NCBI GenBank assembly: GCA_964522665.1
Contig: CAZFVY010000012.1
Location: forward strand, 30,357 to 94,356
Length of the DNA: 64,000 bases
Origin: CAZFVY01 sp964522665
GTDB lineage: Bacteria > Verrucomicrobiota > Verrucomicrobiia > Limisphaerales > CAZFVY01
Direction: 5' to 3'
Made by a program: the position numbers and the translations under genes. Under the pieces are notes generated by a model, which was given only the letters and a program-made list of their open reading frames with translations, searched no databases and was not told the DNA's origin. Positions 19,049 through 26,931 of this stretch are shown here, one piece after another. Each line of letters opens with the position of its first letter. Position 1 is the stretch's first letter.

Positions 19049-20203
19049 ATGATGAGTGATGACGTGGCACTGTTGCGCGAGTACGCGGTGAATCAGTCGG
19101 AGCAGGCGTTTGAGACTTTGGTTTCACGCCACGTCCATCTGGTTTATTCCGTCGCCCTCCGCCAGACCCGCGACCCGCAACTGGCGCAAGAGGTTACCCA
19201 AGCGGTTTTCATCATCCTGGCGCGCAAGGCCAAGACCCTCGGCCCCAAGACGATTCTATCCGGCTGGCTCTGCCGCGCCGCGCGGTTCGCTTCCGCAAAC
19301 CAGTTGACCATTCAACGGCGGCGGGTGCGCCGCGAACAAGAGGCCTACATGCAATCCGTTCCCGACCAATCAGAAGCTAAGGCGTGGATTCAGATCGCGC
19401 CCCTGCTCGACGAGGCATTGGGCCAGCTCGGCGCGCTCGACCACGACGCTCTCGTGCTTCGTTTTTTCGAAGGCAGGAGTTTCAACGACGTCGGTGTCGC
19501 CCTGGGGTCCAACGAAGACGCCGCCAAAAAACGCGTCCAGCGCGCGGTGGAAAAACTGCGGACCTTTTTTAGGAAGCGCGGCGTCACCCTTTCCGCGGCG
19601 GCCATCGCCAGCGCCGTGGCCGCCAACTCGGTGCAAGCCGCCCCCGTCGGGCTTGCCACCTCGATCACCGGCGCCGCCGTCCACGGCATCGCCACGACTT
19701 CAACCGTAAACCTCATTAAGAACACCTTGGAAATTATGGCCTGGACCAAACTCAAAACCATCGCGGCGACCAGCGTAGCCGCCCTCCTCTTAGTCGGCGG
19801 TGGCGCCGTCGCCGTTCAGCGCGGCCTGGCGCCTGCGAAATCTACCGGCGCGAACGCTTCGTTCCGCTTTGCCGGGTACGCGACGCCGGAAGCCACGCTT
19901 CAATCGATGCTCTGGCTGGCCAACGCGGGCGATTTTGAAAAGTTTCCGGCAACGCCGGCCGAATTGGAGAGCTTTCGCAATCGCACGGCCGGACAATCGA
20001 ACGATCAAATCATCGACGGCTGCAAAGCCTGGGCCAAAGCCATGGCGGGTTACAGAGTGACGCAAAAGGATGAAGTATCCGGCGAGGAGGTCCACCTGCA
20101 CGTTGAAGCCGCCCCGTCGCCGGACGCCCTCCACGACGGGCGCGCGACCATTGTCTTGAAAAAGATCGGGGCCGAATGGAAATTCGCTGGCGCGATCGAC
20201 TGA
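19049..20203 (+). CDS. RNA polymerase sigma factor (ECF-like) with membrane-anchored C-terminal extension
   Basis: A 384-residue protein from the tandem ATGs at 19049/19052. The in-frame start at 18884 would add a leader that resembles no sigma factor. Region 2 (residues ~10-80) contains the pattern AFETLVSRHVHLVYSVALRQ and AQEVTQAVFIILAR. Region 4 (~125-180) contains ALDHDALVLRFFEGRSFNDV and KKRVQRAVEKLR, a helix-turn-helix that reads the -35 element. After this comes an Ala-rich linker, a hydrophobic segment (~236-256, TIAATSVAALLLVGGGAVAV), and a ~125-residue domain predicted to be outside the membrane. Sigma factors with such tails are known in Planctomycetes and Verrucomicrobia. The tail may replace a separate anti-sigma factor by tethering or sensing; this is inference. 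No anti-sigma gene is adjacent. A pseudopilin-like gene follows by 71 bp on the same strand. Confidence 0.88.
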   Translation: MMSDDVALLREYAVNQSEQAFETLVSRHVHLVYSVALRQTRDPQLAQEVTQAVFIILARKAKTLGPKTILSGWLCRAARFASANQLTIQRRRVRREQEAYMQSVPDQSEAKAWIQIAPLLDEALGQLGALDHDALVLRFFEGRSFNDVGVALGSNEDAAKKRVQRAVEKLRTFFRKRGVTLSAAAIASAVAANSVQAAPVGLATSITGAAVHGIATTSTVNLIKNTLEIMAWTKLKTIAATSVAALLLVGGGAVAVQRGLAPAKSTGANASFRFAGYATPEATLQSMLWLANAGDFEKFPATPAELESFRNRTAGQSNDQIIDGCKAWAKAMAGYRVTQKDEVSGEEVHLHVEAAPSPDALHDGRATIVLKKIGAEWKFAGAID

Positions 20204-20274
20204 GCCGCGCGTTCCGGCAAAGTCAACGTGTCGCGAGCTGCGAAATTCGGTCAAGTCAAAGGCGCCTTCAAGAC

Positions 20275-20967
20275 ATGCCCACCCCATTCCTGCCCCCACG
20301 CGTCCGACCGAACGGAGCCAGCGATCCCGCGTTCACCCTTATCGAACTGCTCACGGTAATCGCGATCATCGCCATCCTCGCCGCGCTTCTGCTCCCAGCC
20401 TTGAGCCGGACCAAGGACAGGGCGAGGCGGACCACCTGTTCAAGTAATCTGCGGCAGGTGAATCTTGCCATCCATCTTTACGCGGATGATTTTGCCGACT
20501 CTTTGCCGATCCTGCCGAATCCGAACCCCTATCCGAACGGCATCGGCGCTTACTACAAGCAACTCGTGAAAGGCTACGTCGGATTGACCGGCCTCGCGTC
20601 ACCCACCGAAAAAGTCTTCACCTGTCCGTCTGACCGGGTTTATCAGACGCAAGTCGGGCACGCCTTTACGAGTTTCACCTTCAACGGGTACGAAGTCGGG
20701 CCGGGCGGCCTTCCGCGCATCACGGGCAAGAAGCTCGGCGCCATCAAAACTCCTGTCAAAGCGGTATTGGTCGGCGAAGTTCCCGCCTTTTTTGGCGGCT
20801 CATGGCACCCGTTTGTCAGCGGCCCGTACCTGGGCGCCAAAGCCGTCCTCAGCTTCGTTGATGGTCACATCGGTTTCACGAAGATCTATTGGGACGGCGT
20901 GGCTGGTTCCTCTCCGAGCGATTACGAGCCACCCCGCGAGTATGACTACAACTGGGACGGAGAATAA
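20275..20967 (+). CDS. Prepilin-type N-terminal cleavage/methylation protein (DUF1559-like pseudopilin)
   Basis: A 230-residue protein from the ATG at 20275, chosen because it places the prepilin motif FTLIELLTVIAIIAILAAL at residues ~19-37. The prepilin peptidase would cut before Phe in AFTLIE and methylate it, and the conserved Glu5 is present. The following SRTKDRARRTTCSSNLRQ segment is the usual continuation in the large PVC families of secreted pseudopilins. Near the end FVDGHIGF is the H-X9-DG-like motif of these proteins. They are thought to be exported by type II secretion or type IV pilus-like machinery, with mostly unknown roles. An alternative start at 20176 overlaps the end of the sigma factor gene and is less likely. 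Confidence 0.87.
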   Translation: MPTPFLPPRVRPNGASDPAFTLIELLTVIAIIAILAALLLPALSRTKDRARRTTCSSNLRQVNLAIHLYADDFADSLPILPNPNPYPNGIGAYYKQLVKGYVGLTGLASPTEKVFTCPSDRVYQTQVGHAFTSFTFNGYEVGPGGLPRITGKKLGAIKTPVKAVLVGEVPAFFGGSWHPFVSGPYLGAKAVLSFVDGHIGFTKIYWDGVAGSSPSDYEPPREYDYNWDGE

Positions 20968-21056
20968 TCCGCGGAAATGCTCAGTCGCCGTGCGTCGCGC
21001 CTGATCGATCAAATCTTTTACCTGGGCGTGGGTCGTGATAGAACGGCAGTCATCGC

Positions 21057-23012
21057 ATGCCCAAAGATCTCAATCCAAAGACGACTGCGGCGTCGCTCGA
21101 CCACCTTTTGTGTGGCGCCCGCGAATCCCATCTCAATACGATTTCCTTGCGGGCCGGCCCGCTGGAACTCGAGTTCGAGCGCGACCGCGGGTGGGTTCGC
21201 CGCGTGCGCCTCGGTCGGCGCGAACTGATTCGCGCAATCTACGGCGCCGTGCGGGATCAGCATTGGACCACCATTCCCACCGTCATTCGCGATCTCTCCT
21301 TGGAACAACGTCCGGGCGAAAGCTTCGAGCTCGGTTTTCAGGCGGTGTGCCGGCAGGGGAATATCGATTTCGCCTGGCAGGGGCGAATCACCGGGACGGC
21401 GGCCGGCGAACTCCGCTTTGAATTTGACGGCCAAGCGCGGAGCGAATTCCTTCGGAATCGAATCGGGTTGTGCGTCCTCCACCCGATCGCCGAATGCGCC
21501 GGACAAGCATGCCGCGTGGAACATTCGGACGGTTCGCGCCAGGCGGGAGTCTTTCCGAAGCTGATCTCGCCGTTCCAGCCGTTCCTCGACCTCCGGGCGA
21601 TCGCGTATCGCGCCGCGAAAAGCTCCACGATCGAAGTTCGCTTTGCCGGCGACGTCTTCGAGATGGAGGACCAGCGGAACTGGACCGATGCCTCCTTCAA
21701 AACCTACAGCACGCCGCTCTCCCGCCCGCTTCCCGCCTTGGTAAAACGCGATCAACGAATTCACCAGATCGTGACCGTCAAGCTGGTAAGCGACGCGTCG
21801 GACGCCGCCCCGAAAAACGCGTCGCGCCCAATCGAAGTGAAGCAGACCAGGCCCATCTCGGTGAGCGTCGATTTCGGCGCCTTGCGCGTGAAGCGGCCGT
21901 TGGGACTGGGCGTCGCCGAGCGCCAGGAGACGCTGCATCCGATCGCGCGCCGCCGATTGCGGGCGTTGCGCCTCGATCACTTGCGCGTTGACTGCCGATT
22001 GTGGGAACGAAGCTGGTCGGCGCGCTTGGAACGGGCAAACCAACAGGCGGTGGCGCTCGGGGTTGGGTTGCACGTCGCCGTTTTTGTTCCGGACGATGCC
22101 GAGCCAGCCTTGCGGAAACTGGCGACGATTGCCGCGACGTTGCGCGCGCCCGTGAAACTCTGGCTCGTATTTCAATGCCACCAAATGACGACCCCATCGG
22201 GCGTGGTGGCTCTGGCCCGGCAACTCCTGACCCCGGTTGCGCCCGGGGCGCAATTCGCCGCCGGAACGGACGCGAATTTTGCCGATTTGAATCGAGCCCG
22301 TCCGGCGCGTGACGCAACCTGGCTGCCCTGTTGTTCGATTCACCCCCAAGCGCACGCGTCCGATTGTTTGACGATGATCGAAAACCTCGCCGCGCAAGCC
22401 GACGTCGTGAAAGCCGTCCGCTCGTTTTCACGGCGTCCGCTGGTCATTTCGCCGATTACCTTGCGGGCGCGGCCAAATCCGGACGCCGTCGGTCGGAATA
22501 CTCTGTTGGCCGATGAGCGACAAAGCTCGCTATTCGCCGCCGGTTGGACGCTCGCCAGCCTCGCCGCTTTGATGGCGTCCCCGTCGGTTCACAGCTTGAC
22601 CTATTTTGAAAACGTCGGACCGGGCGGGATCGTCGCGGCTGGACCCCAGGCCAGGGTGTACCCGGTTTATCACAGCTTCGCCGCTGTCACGGAACTGAGA
22701 AAACTGGCCACGACTCGCGTCCAACATGGACGCGCCGCGCAGGGCGTTGCCGCCCTGGCAGGAGTGAACGAGGCCGGTCGCGCCGTCATCTGGTTGGCGA
22801 ACTTATCCCCGGATTCGATCACGGTTGAAGTGCATACGAAACCGCGCTTTCAGTCCCTGGTTATCAAAAGCATCGACGAGCGAAACGCCGCCAATCTCTT
22901 GCGTAGCCCCGAAAAATGGTGGCGGTCGCCCACGACGAACCGTTTCGTCAGCGTCGGCTCTGCGATAACCTTACGGCGCTACGGACTCGCGCGGTTGGAG
23001 GAAGGGTCGTGA
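21057..23012 (+). CDS. D-apionate lactonase-like protein (ApnL family)
   Basis: A 651-residue cytoplasmic protein (no signal peptide). The N-terminal ~230 residues are beta-rich with motifs I associate with the ApnL family: LRAGPLELEFERD, RNRIGLCVLHP, VEHSDGS, and the strongly conserved-looking block FEMEDQRNWTDASFKTY. The middle (~270-540) looks like a TIM barrel (LRALRLDHLRVD, LWLVFQ, GTDANFADLNR, PLVISPITLR), and the end like a beta-sandwich. In the characterised apiose pathways ApnL opens D-apionolactone to D-apionate. The other pathway genes (ApnO, decarboxylases, transporters) are not in the window. Apiose is a branched sugar of pectin (rhamnogalacturonan II), which fits the secreted lyases elsewhere here. 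The family call is by memory of motifs; the substrate is unproven. It is followed 291 bp later by a second lactonase-type gene. Confidence 0.6.
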   Translation: MPKDLNPKTTAASLDHLLCGARESHLNTISLRAGPLELEFERDRGWVRRVRLGRRELIRAIYGAVRDQHWTTIPTVIRDLSLEQRPGESFELGFQAVCRQGNIDFAWQGRITGTAAGELRFEFDGQARSEFLRNRIGLCVLHPIAECAGQACRVEHSDGSRQAGVFPKLISPFQPFLDLRAIAYRAAKSSTIEVRFAGDVFEMEDQRNWTDASFKTYSTPLSRPLPALVKRDQRIHQIVTVKLVSDASDAAPKNASRPIEVKQTRPISVSVDFGALRVKRPLGLGVAERQETLHPIARRRLRALRLDHLRVDCRLWERSWSARLERANQQAVALGVGLHVAVFVPDDAEPALRKLATIAATLRAPVKLWLVFQCHQMTTPSGVVALARQLLTPVAPGAQFAAGTDANFADLNRARPARDATWLPCCSIHPQAHASDCLTMIENLAAQADVVKAVRSFSRRPLVISPITLRARPNPDAVGRNTLLADERQSSLFAAGWTLASLAALMASPSVHSLTYFENVGPGGIVAAGPQARVYPVYHSFAAVTELRKLATTRVQHGRAAQGVAALAGVNEAGRAVIWLANLSPDSITVEVHTKPRFQSLVIKSIDERNAANLLRSPEKWWRSPTTNRFVSVGSAITLRRYGLARLEEGS

Positions 23013-23303
23013 CCAACCGGACGCCGAGTCAAACCCGCGAGGTGCCCCATGGTCGAGATTCAATCCTGAGCCTCCGAATCGCAGCGGCGTTGACGCCGAC
23101 ATTTCGTTTGACGTCCAATTTGACGCCCGGCAGCATCGGCCTCAGCCCTGATCCTTGCGACTTGCGGTGGAATTCCGTTTAGTCTTGGCAGTCTCGTTTT
23201 GGCGACCGCGGGCGCCGACCGAGTCCCGGACTTGCGTCAGGACCACGGCCCGATAGGCAGAGCCGCTGATCCGAGATTTACGGCGGCCGATCACTTTATT
23301 TTT

Positions 23304-24209
23304 ATGACAAAACTGAAATTCTTACCGGCAACGATTACCGGCCTCATCATCGGTTGGACCAACTTCGCCGTTGCCGAGAGCGTGATTGCGCCGGGCGCCA
23401 AACTCGAAAAACTGTCGGGCGAATTTCAATTCACTGAAGGCCCGACCAGCGACCGCAAGGGCAACGTTTATTTCACCGACCAGCCGAATAACCGGATCAT
23501 GATCTGGGGCGTGGACGGCAAGCTTTCAACTTTCTTGCAACCCGCTGGCCGCGCCAACGGCATGTATTTCGACGCCAAAGGCAACCTAATCGCCTGCGCC
23601 GACGAGAAGACCGAACTCTGGTCGATCGCGCCGGACAAAAAGGTCACCGTCCTGGTCAAAGATTATCAGAACAAATACCTCAACGGCCCGAATGATGTGT
23701 GGGCCGTACCGCATGGCGGGCTTTACCTCACCGACCCTTACTACCAGCGGGATTGGTGGGATCACAAAACCATGGCGCAGGATTCTCAGCAGGTCTATTA
23801 CCTCGCGCCCGGCTCCAAGTCGCTCGTCCGCGTGACCACGGACCTCAAGCAACCCAACGGCATTTCAGGCACCCCCGACGGCAAGCGGCTATTCGTGGCT
23901 GACATCGGCGCCGACCGTACCTACGTTTACGACATCCAACCCGACGCCTCGCTCGCCAACAAGAAGTTGTTCTGCCAGAAAGGCTCCGATGGCATGACGA
24001 TCGACGAACGCGGCGATATTTACCTGACCGGCCATGGCGTGACCGTCTTCGACAAAACCGGCGCCCAAATTGAACAGATCGACGTCGCTGAACCCTGGAC
24101 CGCGAATGTCAGCTTCGGCGGCAAGGATCATCGCACCCTCTTTATCACCGCGAGCAAATCGCTCTACTCGATCCGCTTGACCGTCAAAGGCGCCAACCCG
24201 GCCAAATAG
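23304..24209 (+). CDS. Secreted SMP-30/gluconolactonase/LRE family protein
   Basis: A 301-residue protein from the ATG at 23304, which gives a clear signal peptide (MTKLKFLPATITGLIIGW... cleavage near AVAES). The in-frame start at 23199 adds a non-secretory leader and was rejected. The remainder is a six-bladed beta-propeller with family signatures: the start FTEGPTSDRKGNVYFTDQ carries the metal-binding Glu, LNGPNDVW carries the Asn, and PNGISGTPDGKRLFVADIGAD and GSDGMTIDERGDIYL carry the Asp. SMP-30 members are divalent-metal lactonases; this one would act in the periplasm. It lies downstream of the ApnL-like gene on the same strand and converges with the SRPBCC gene. Confidence 0.87.
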   Translation: MTKLKFLPATITGLIIGWTNFAVAESVIAPGAKLEKLSGEFQFTEGPTSDRKGNVYFTDQPNNRIMIWGVDGKLSTFLQPAGRANGMYFDAKGNLIACADEKTELWSIAPDKKVTVLVKDYQNKYLNGPNDVWAVPHGGLYLTDPYYQRDWWDHKTMAQDSQQVYYLAPGSKSLVRVTTDLKQPNGISGTPDGKRLFVADIGADRTYVYDIQPDASLANKKLFCQKGSDGMTIDERGDIYLTGHGVTVFDKTGAQIEQIDVAEPWTANVSFGGKDHRTLFITASKSLYSIRLTVKGANPAK

Positions 24210-24278
24210 GATCACCGCGCTTCGGCCGCTTCCAGCGCCAGCCGGGTCGCGGTCCTGCGCGGCGTTCGCGTCCGGCCG

Positions 24279-25307
24279 TTATTCGGCCGCCCCGAAATGC
24301 GCCGCCAGTCGTCCCAACACCTTGGGCCATGCGCCCGCGAAATACTCCCGCGCTTGCGCCAACTCCGCCGCCTGGTCGGGATGATTGGCCGCTAGTTCCG
24401 CAAAACCGAACTGGCGCAACCGCACCCGCGTCACTTTTGGCGAAACCGCCTCAAAGTTCACCGCCACCCAAGTCGGATGCGCCTGGGCGAACTCGTATTT
24501 CGCCGGCGCCGACCAGGTAAACGATAAAATTTCCGCCGGAACCACCGTCAACAGCTTGCCTCCCTCCGTTCCCGGAAACGGCTCGAAAGATTCTCCCGGC
24601 ACGGCGCCTATTTTTGATTCCGCACCGAAAAGCGCTTTCCACCCAGCCGCCGTGGACATCGCCTGCCAAACGTCCGCCCTCGGCGCGGGAATTAGACGCG
24701 CCAGGTCGAGCGCCGCCAGCGGCGACTCCGCGTGGGCCGGCCCGGTGGGCGCGGCCGCCCGAACGTACTTCGATTGCAGTTGTTTCAGGACCCACTCGTT
24801 CCCGGTCGTGAAGAATTGGCGCATCTTTTGCGATTCCTCGTCCGCCCCGTAACCATTCATCGCGATCCGCAGATGGGTCCGCCCGTCCCCGAGGTCCGTC
24901 AGCGCGATGACCGTCCAAACTCGCTTGTACGCCTCGGGGAACGGAAAGCCTTTCGGCGGCAGATGAATTCGCGTCACCAATAAACGCCCCGGGTCATACG
25001 CGATGATCTCAGTCTGAATCGTGTTTTCGTCCCCGAGCTTCGCGTTGGCATCGTAAGAGCTGAGAATCAGCCCGCCCGGTCGGAAATCTATCGCTGCCTG
25101 GACGACCCCCAACGCCTTGAATCCTTCGGCCGTGCTGAACACGCGCCAAAGCTCCGCCGGCGGCGCGGCGATAATCCCTTCCGTGACCGCCTGCGAGTCG
25201 GCCAGCGTCGCTGGCGCTTGGGCGCCGACCGGCGCACCCGGCGTTTCCCCGCCGAATCCAACGCCCGCCCCAATGATTACCCAAATCGCAATCAACAATT
25301 GTTTCAT
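24279..25307 (-). CDS. Secreted protein with two SRPBCC (AHSA1/START-like) domains
   Basis: A 342-residue protein with a signal peptide (MKQLLIAIWVIIGAGVGFGG). It carries two related START-fold domains. The first (~45-180) starts IIAAPPAELWRVFSTAEGFKAL and contains RPGGLILSSY. The second (~205-340) starts LIPAPRADVWQAMSTAAGWKAL and ends LGRLAAHFG. The family (AHSA1-like, PF08327) binds hydrophobic ligands. A signal peptide is unusual, because most members are cytoplasmic. The start ATG overlaps the stop of the upstream TetR regulator by 4 bp (ATGA), so the two are translationally coupled, and the regulator probably controls this gene with itself. The ligand is unknown. Confidence 0.85.
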   Translation of the reverse strand: MKQLLIAIWVIIGAGVGFGGETPGAPVGAQAPATLADSQAVTEGIIAAPPAELWRVFSTAEGFKALGVVQAAIDFRPGGLILSSYDANAKLGDENTIQTEIIAYDPGRLLVTRIHLPPKGFPFPEAYKRVWTVIALTDLGDGRTHLRIAMNGYGADEESQKMRQFFTTGNEWVLKQLQSKYVRAAAPTGPAHAESPLAALDLARLIPAPRADVWQAMSTAAGWKALFGAESKIGAVPGESFEPFPGTEGGKLLTVVPAEILSFTWSAPAKYEFAQAHPTWVAVNFEAVSPKVTRVRLRQFGFAELAANHPDQAAELAQAREYFAGAWPKVLGRLAAHFGAAE

Positions 25308-25999
25308 CGCTTCGGTTTCCTTCGCTTGGTTGATTTCGCCCTGCGCGCTCTCCGTTGGGAGACCCGCGCGCGCTCCTGCAGCGCCTCAACATAGGCCCGC
25401 AACTGCGCCACCGAGTCGTCAAAAGGCCCCAGATCGCCGCGCGCCCTTGCCTGCATGAGACCGCCTTCCATTACCGTCAGAATGAACCGCGAGAATTGCC
25501 CCCGATCCAAATCGTCCGGCAATCGGTCCCCGGCCGCGTCCAGCCAACCTTTCACCTGGGCCGCCCAGTTTTCAAAGTTGCGATGGATCAACGCCCGCGC
25601 CTCGGCATGGTCATCGCTCACCTCCAGCGCAAGGTTGCCGATGGGGCAGCCCAGGCGGCACCCGCGCAGCGCCATCCCCGCGCGATACTGCGCCAACAGC
25701 GCAAAGATCCGGCCAATCGGGTCCGCTTCGCTCGCCTCCACGGGAGCGATCACGGCGGGCCGCAACAATTCCAGCGCGTACTCCAGCACGCCCGTCAACA
25801 GCGCCTCTTTGCTCGGAAACACATGATACATGCTCCCGGGATTGATCCCGGCCTCGCGCAGGATCGTGGATACGCCGGTCGCGTGGTAACCCTGCTCGTG
25901 GAACAATTGGAAGGCCACGCGCAGAATCCGCTCGCGCGTCGATTCCAAGGCGGGGTCGCCCGGTGGTAAAAGAGATCTCGATGGGGGCGTCGAACTCAT
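25304..25999 (-). CDS. TetR/AcrR family transcriptional regulator
   Basis: A 231-residue one-component regulator. The N-terminal HTH domain (~residues 17-65) has the pattern TRERILRVAFQLFHEQGYHATGV and GSMYHVFPSKEALL. The C-terminal ligand domain contains GCPIGNLALE, as in the YxaF/LmrA-like group. The last 25 residues are very basic (RRARRAKSTKRRKPKR). It overlaps the SRPBCC gene by 4 bp. A perfect inverted repeat and a degenerate second copy lie directly in front of the start codon (25998-26038), so autorepression is likely. If the promoter lies there the mRNA would have almost no leader; an in-frame TTG at Leu18, just before the HTH, is another possible start. Confidence 0.92.
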   Translation of the reverse strand: MSSTPPSRSLLPPGDPALESTRERILRVAFQLFHEQGYHATGVSTILREAGINPGSMYHVFPSKEALLTGVLEYALELLRPAVIAPVEASEADPIGRIFALLAQYRAGMALRGCRLGCPIGNLALEVSDDHAEARALIHRNFENWAAQVKGWLDAAGDRLPDDLDRGQFSRFILTVMEGGLMQARARGDLGPFDDSVAQLRAYVEALQERARVSQRRARRAKSTKRRKPKR

Positions 26000-26038
26000 T
26001 TGAACGAACGTTCAAATAAATTGAACGATCACTCAAAT
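25998..26038. promoter_or_regulatory. Two tandem TetR-type operator candidates
   Basis: Site 1 (25998-26017) has 9-bp arms ATTTGAACG / CGTTCAAAT around AA. Site 2 (26019-26038) reads AATTGAACG AT CACTCAAAT, a degraded copy of the same palindrome. The centres are 21 bp apart, two turns of the helix, so two dimers would sit on the same face. Site 1 touches the start codon of the TetR gene. Size and form fit TetR-family operators. Confidence 0.7.
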
Positions 26039-26136
26039 CGCGTCAATCGGATTTTTTCTCCACGCCCCACCTCATGAAGCGAATCTTTTTCGTATGATCC
26101 TGCGGGAACATTTCCCGGCCGATCGCCCGGGTCCGG

Positions 26137-26562
26137 TCACGGAGTCCGCAAACGCTTGGTGACATCCGAACCGAGCTGGCCGTAGTGGCGTACGTTCCAC
26201 GTGTAGATAATCTCCGCGTTGACTTTAAGCGCGCAGGCGGCGAGTAACGCGTCGTAGATCGCCCCGCCCGCAACGCCCAACGCCGCGAAGGCCCCGAGCG
26301 CTTCAGCGTATTCGCCGTCATCCAAACTGACCACGGTCAACCGTTCACGAATGCTGCCTATGAACAACATCACCTGATCGCCGCTGACCCGAAATTTACC
26401 CGGCATCCTGGTCAGTGTTGAATAGACCTCCGCCAGGCTATGCGCTCCGCAACTCGCTTGAGCTTTGCTAAACTGACTGAACAAACCGAAGCTCGCGGCG
26501 TGGTGGGGGTGGTCGCCATAAAACACGGGGACAAGGACGGAGGTATCTAGAAAGGCCTTCAT
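26137..26562 (-). CDS. PIN-domain toxin (VapC-like)
   Basis: A 141-residue PIN-domain ribonuclease of a type II toxin-antitoxin pair. The acidic residues expected for the Mg-dependent active site are visible: Asp6 in MKAFLDTSVLV, Glu near residue 45 in SLAEVYSTL, and Asp in AIYDALLAACA near residue 104. The C-terminal YTWNVRHYGQL matches the usual T-NVRHF end. The ATG overlaps the antitoxin stop codon (TGATG), the normal coupling that keeps toxin synthesis below antitoxin synthesis. Its target RNA cannot be predicted. Confidence 0.92.
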   Translation of the reverse strand: MKAFLDTSVLVPVFYGDHPHHAASFGLFSQFSKAQASCGAHSLAEVYSTLTRMPGKFRVSGDQVMLFIGSIRERLTVVSLDDGEYAEALGAFAALGVAGGAIYDALLAACALKVNAEIIYTWNVRHYGQLGSDVTKRLRTP

Positions 26563-26834
26563 CAGGTCGGCCCGAGATTCTGCTGGTCGCGCTCATCGCG
26601 AACCTGGCGCCGCGTCTCATCGACCAGCGAAGCGGTCAGGGTCTGCCCCGTGCGGAACACCCAGATGCCTTGCTCCTTGGTAAGCGGCGCGGCGGCACGA
26701 ACCGGTCGCAACAGAATTCGCTCGCCGGAGCTCTCAAGCTCCAATGTATCCCCGGGCGCCAGCTGCAATTCATCCCGGAGCGATTTCGGAAGAACTACCC
26801 GCCCCGCTGCATCAATCGTCAATCGAGCATCCAT
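26562..26834 (-). CDS. AbrB/MazE/SpoVT-family antitoxin (VapB-like)
   Basis: A 90-residue antitoxin. Residues 3-48 are a swapped-hairpin AbrB DNA-binding domain (LTIDAAGRVVLPKSLRDELQ, PGDTLELES). The C-terminal ~40 residues are charged and would wrap the PIN toxin. It lies directly upstream of, and overlaps, the toxin gene. With the toxin it should repress the shared promoter at 26841-26869. Confidence 0.92.
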   Translation of the reverse strand: MDARLTIDAAGRVVLPKSLRDELQLAPGDTLELESSGERILLRPVRAAAPLTKEQGIWVFRTGQTLTASLVDETRRQVRDERDQQNLGPT

Positions 26835-26840
26835 AATGGT

Positions 26841-26869
26841 ATAATTAAGTGGGGCAATCCATTTGTCAA
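26841..26869 (-). promoter_or_regulatory. Sigma-70-like promoter of the toxin-antitoxin pair
   Basis: On the minus strand TTGACA (26864-26869) is followed after 17 bp by AATTAT (26841-26846, four of six matches to the -10 consensus). The -10 ends only 6 bp before the antitoxin ATG, so the transcript would be leaderless or nearly so. The region also faces the secreted protein gene starting at 26932 on the other strand. Confidence 0.5.
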
Positions 26870-26931
26870 CCCCAGTTAAACTCAGTTTCCGATGTCGGCC
26901 GCCGCTGCATTCAGACTTTCAAAGGTGGCAA

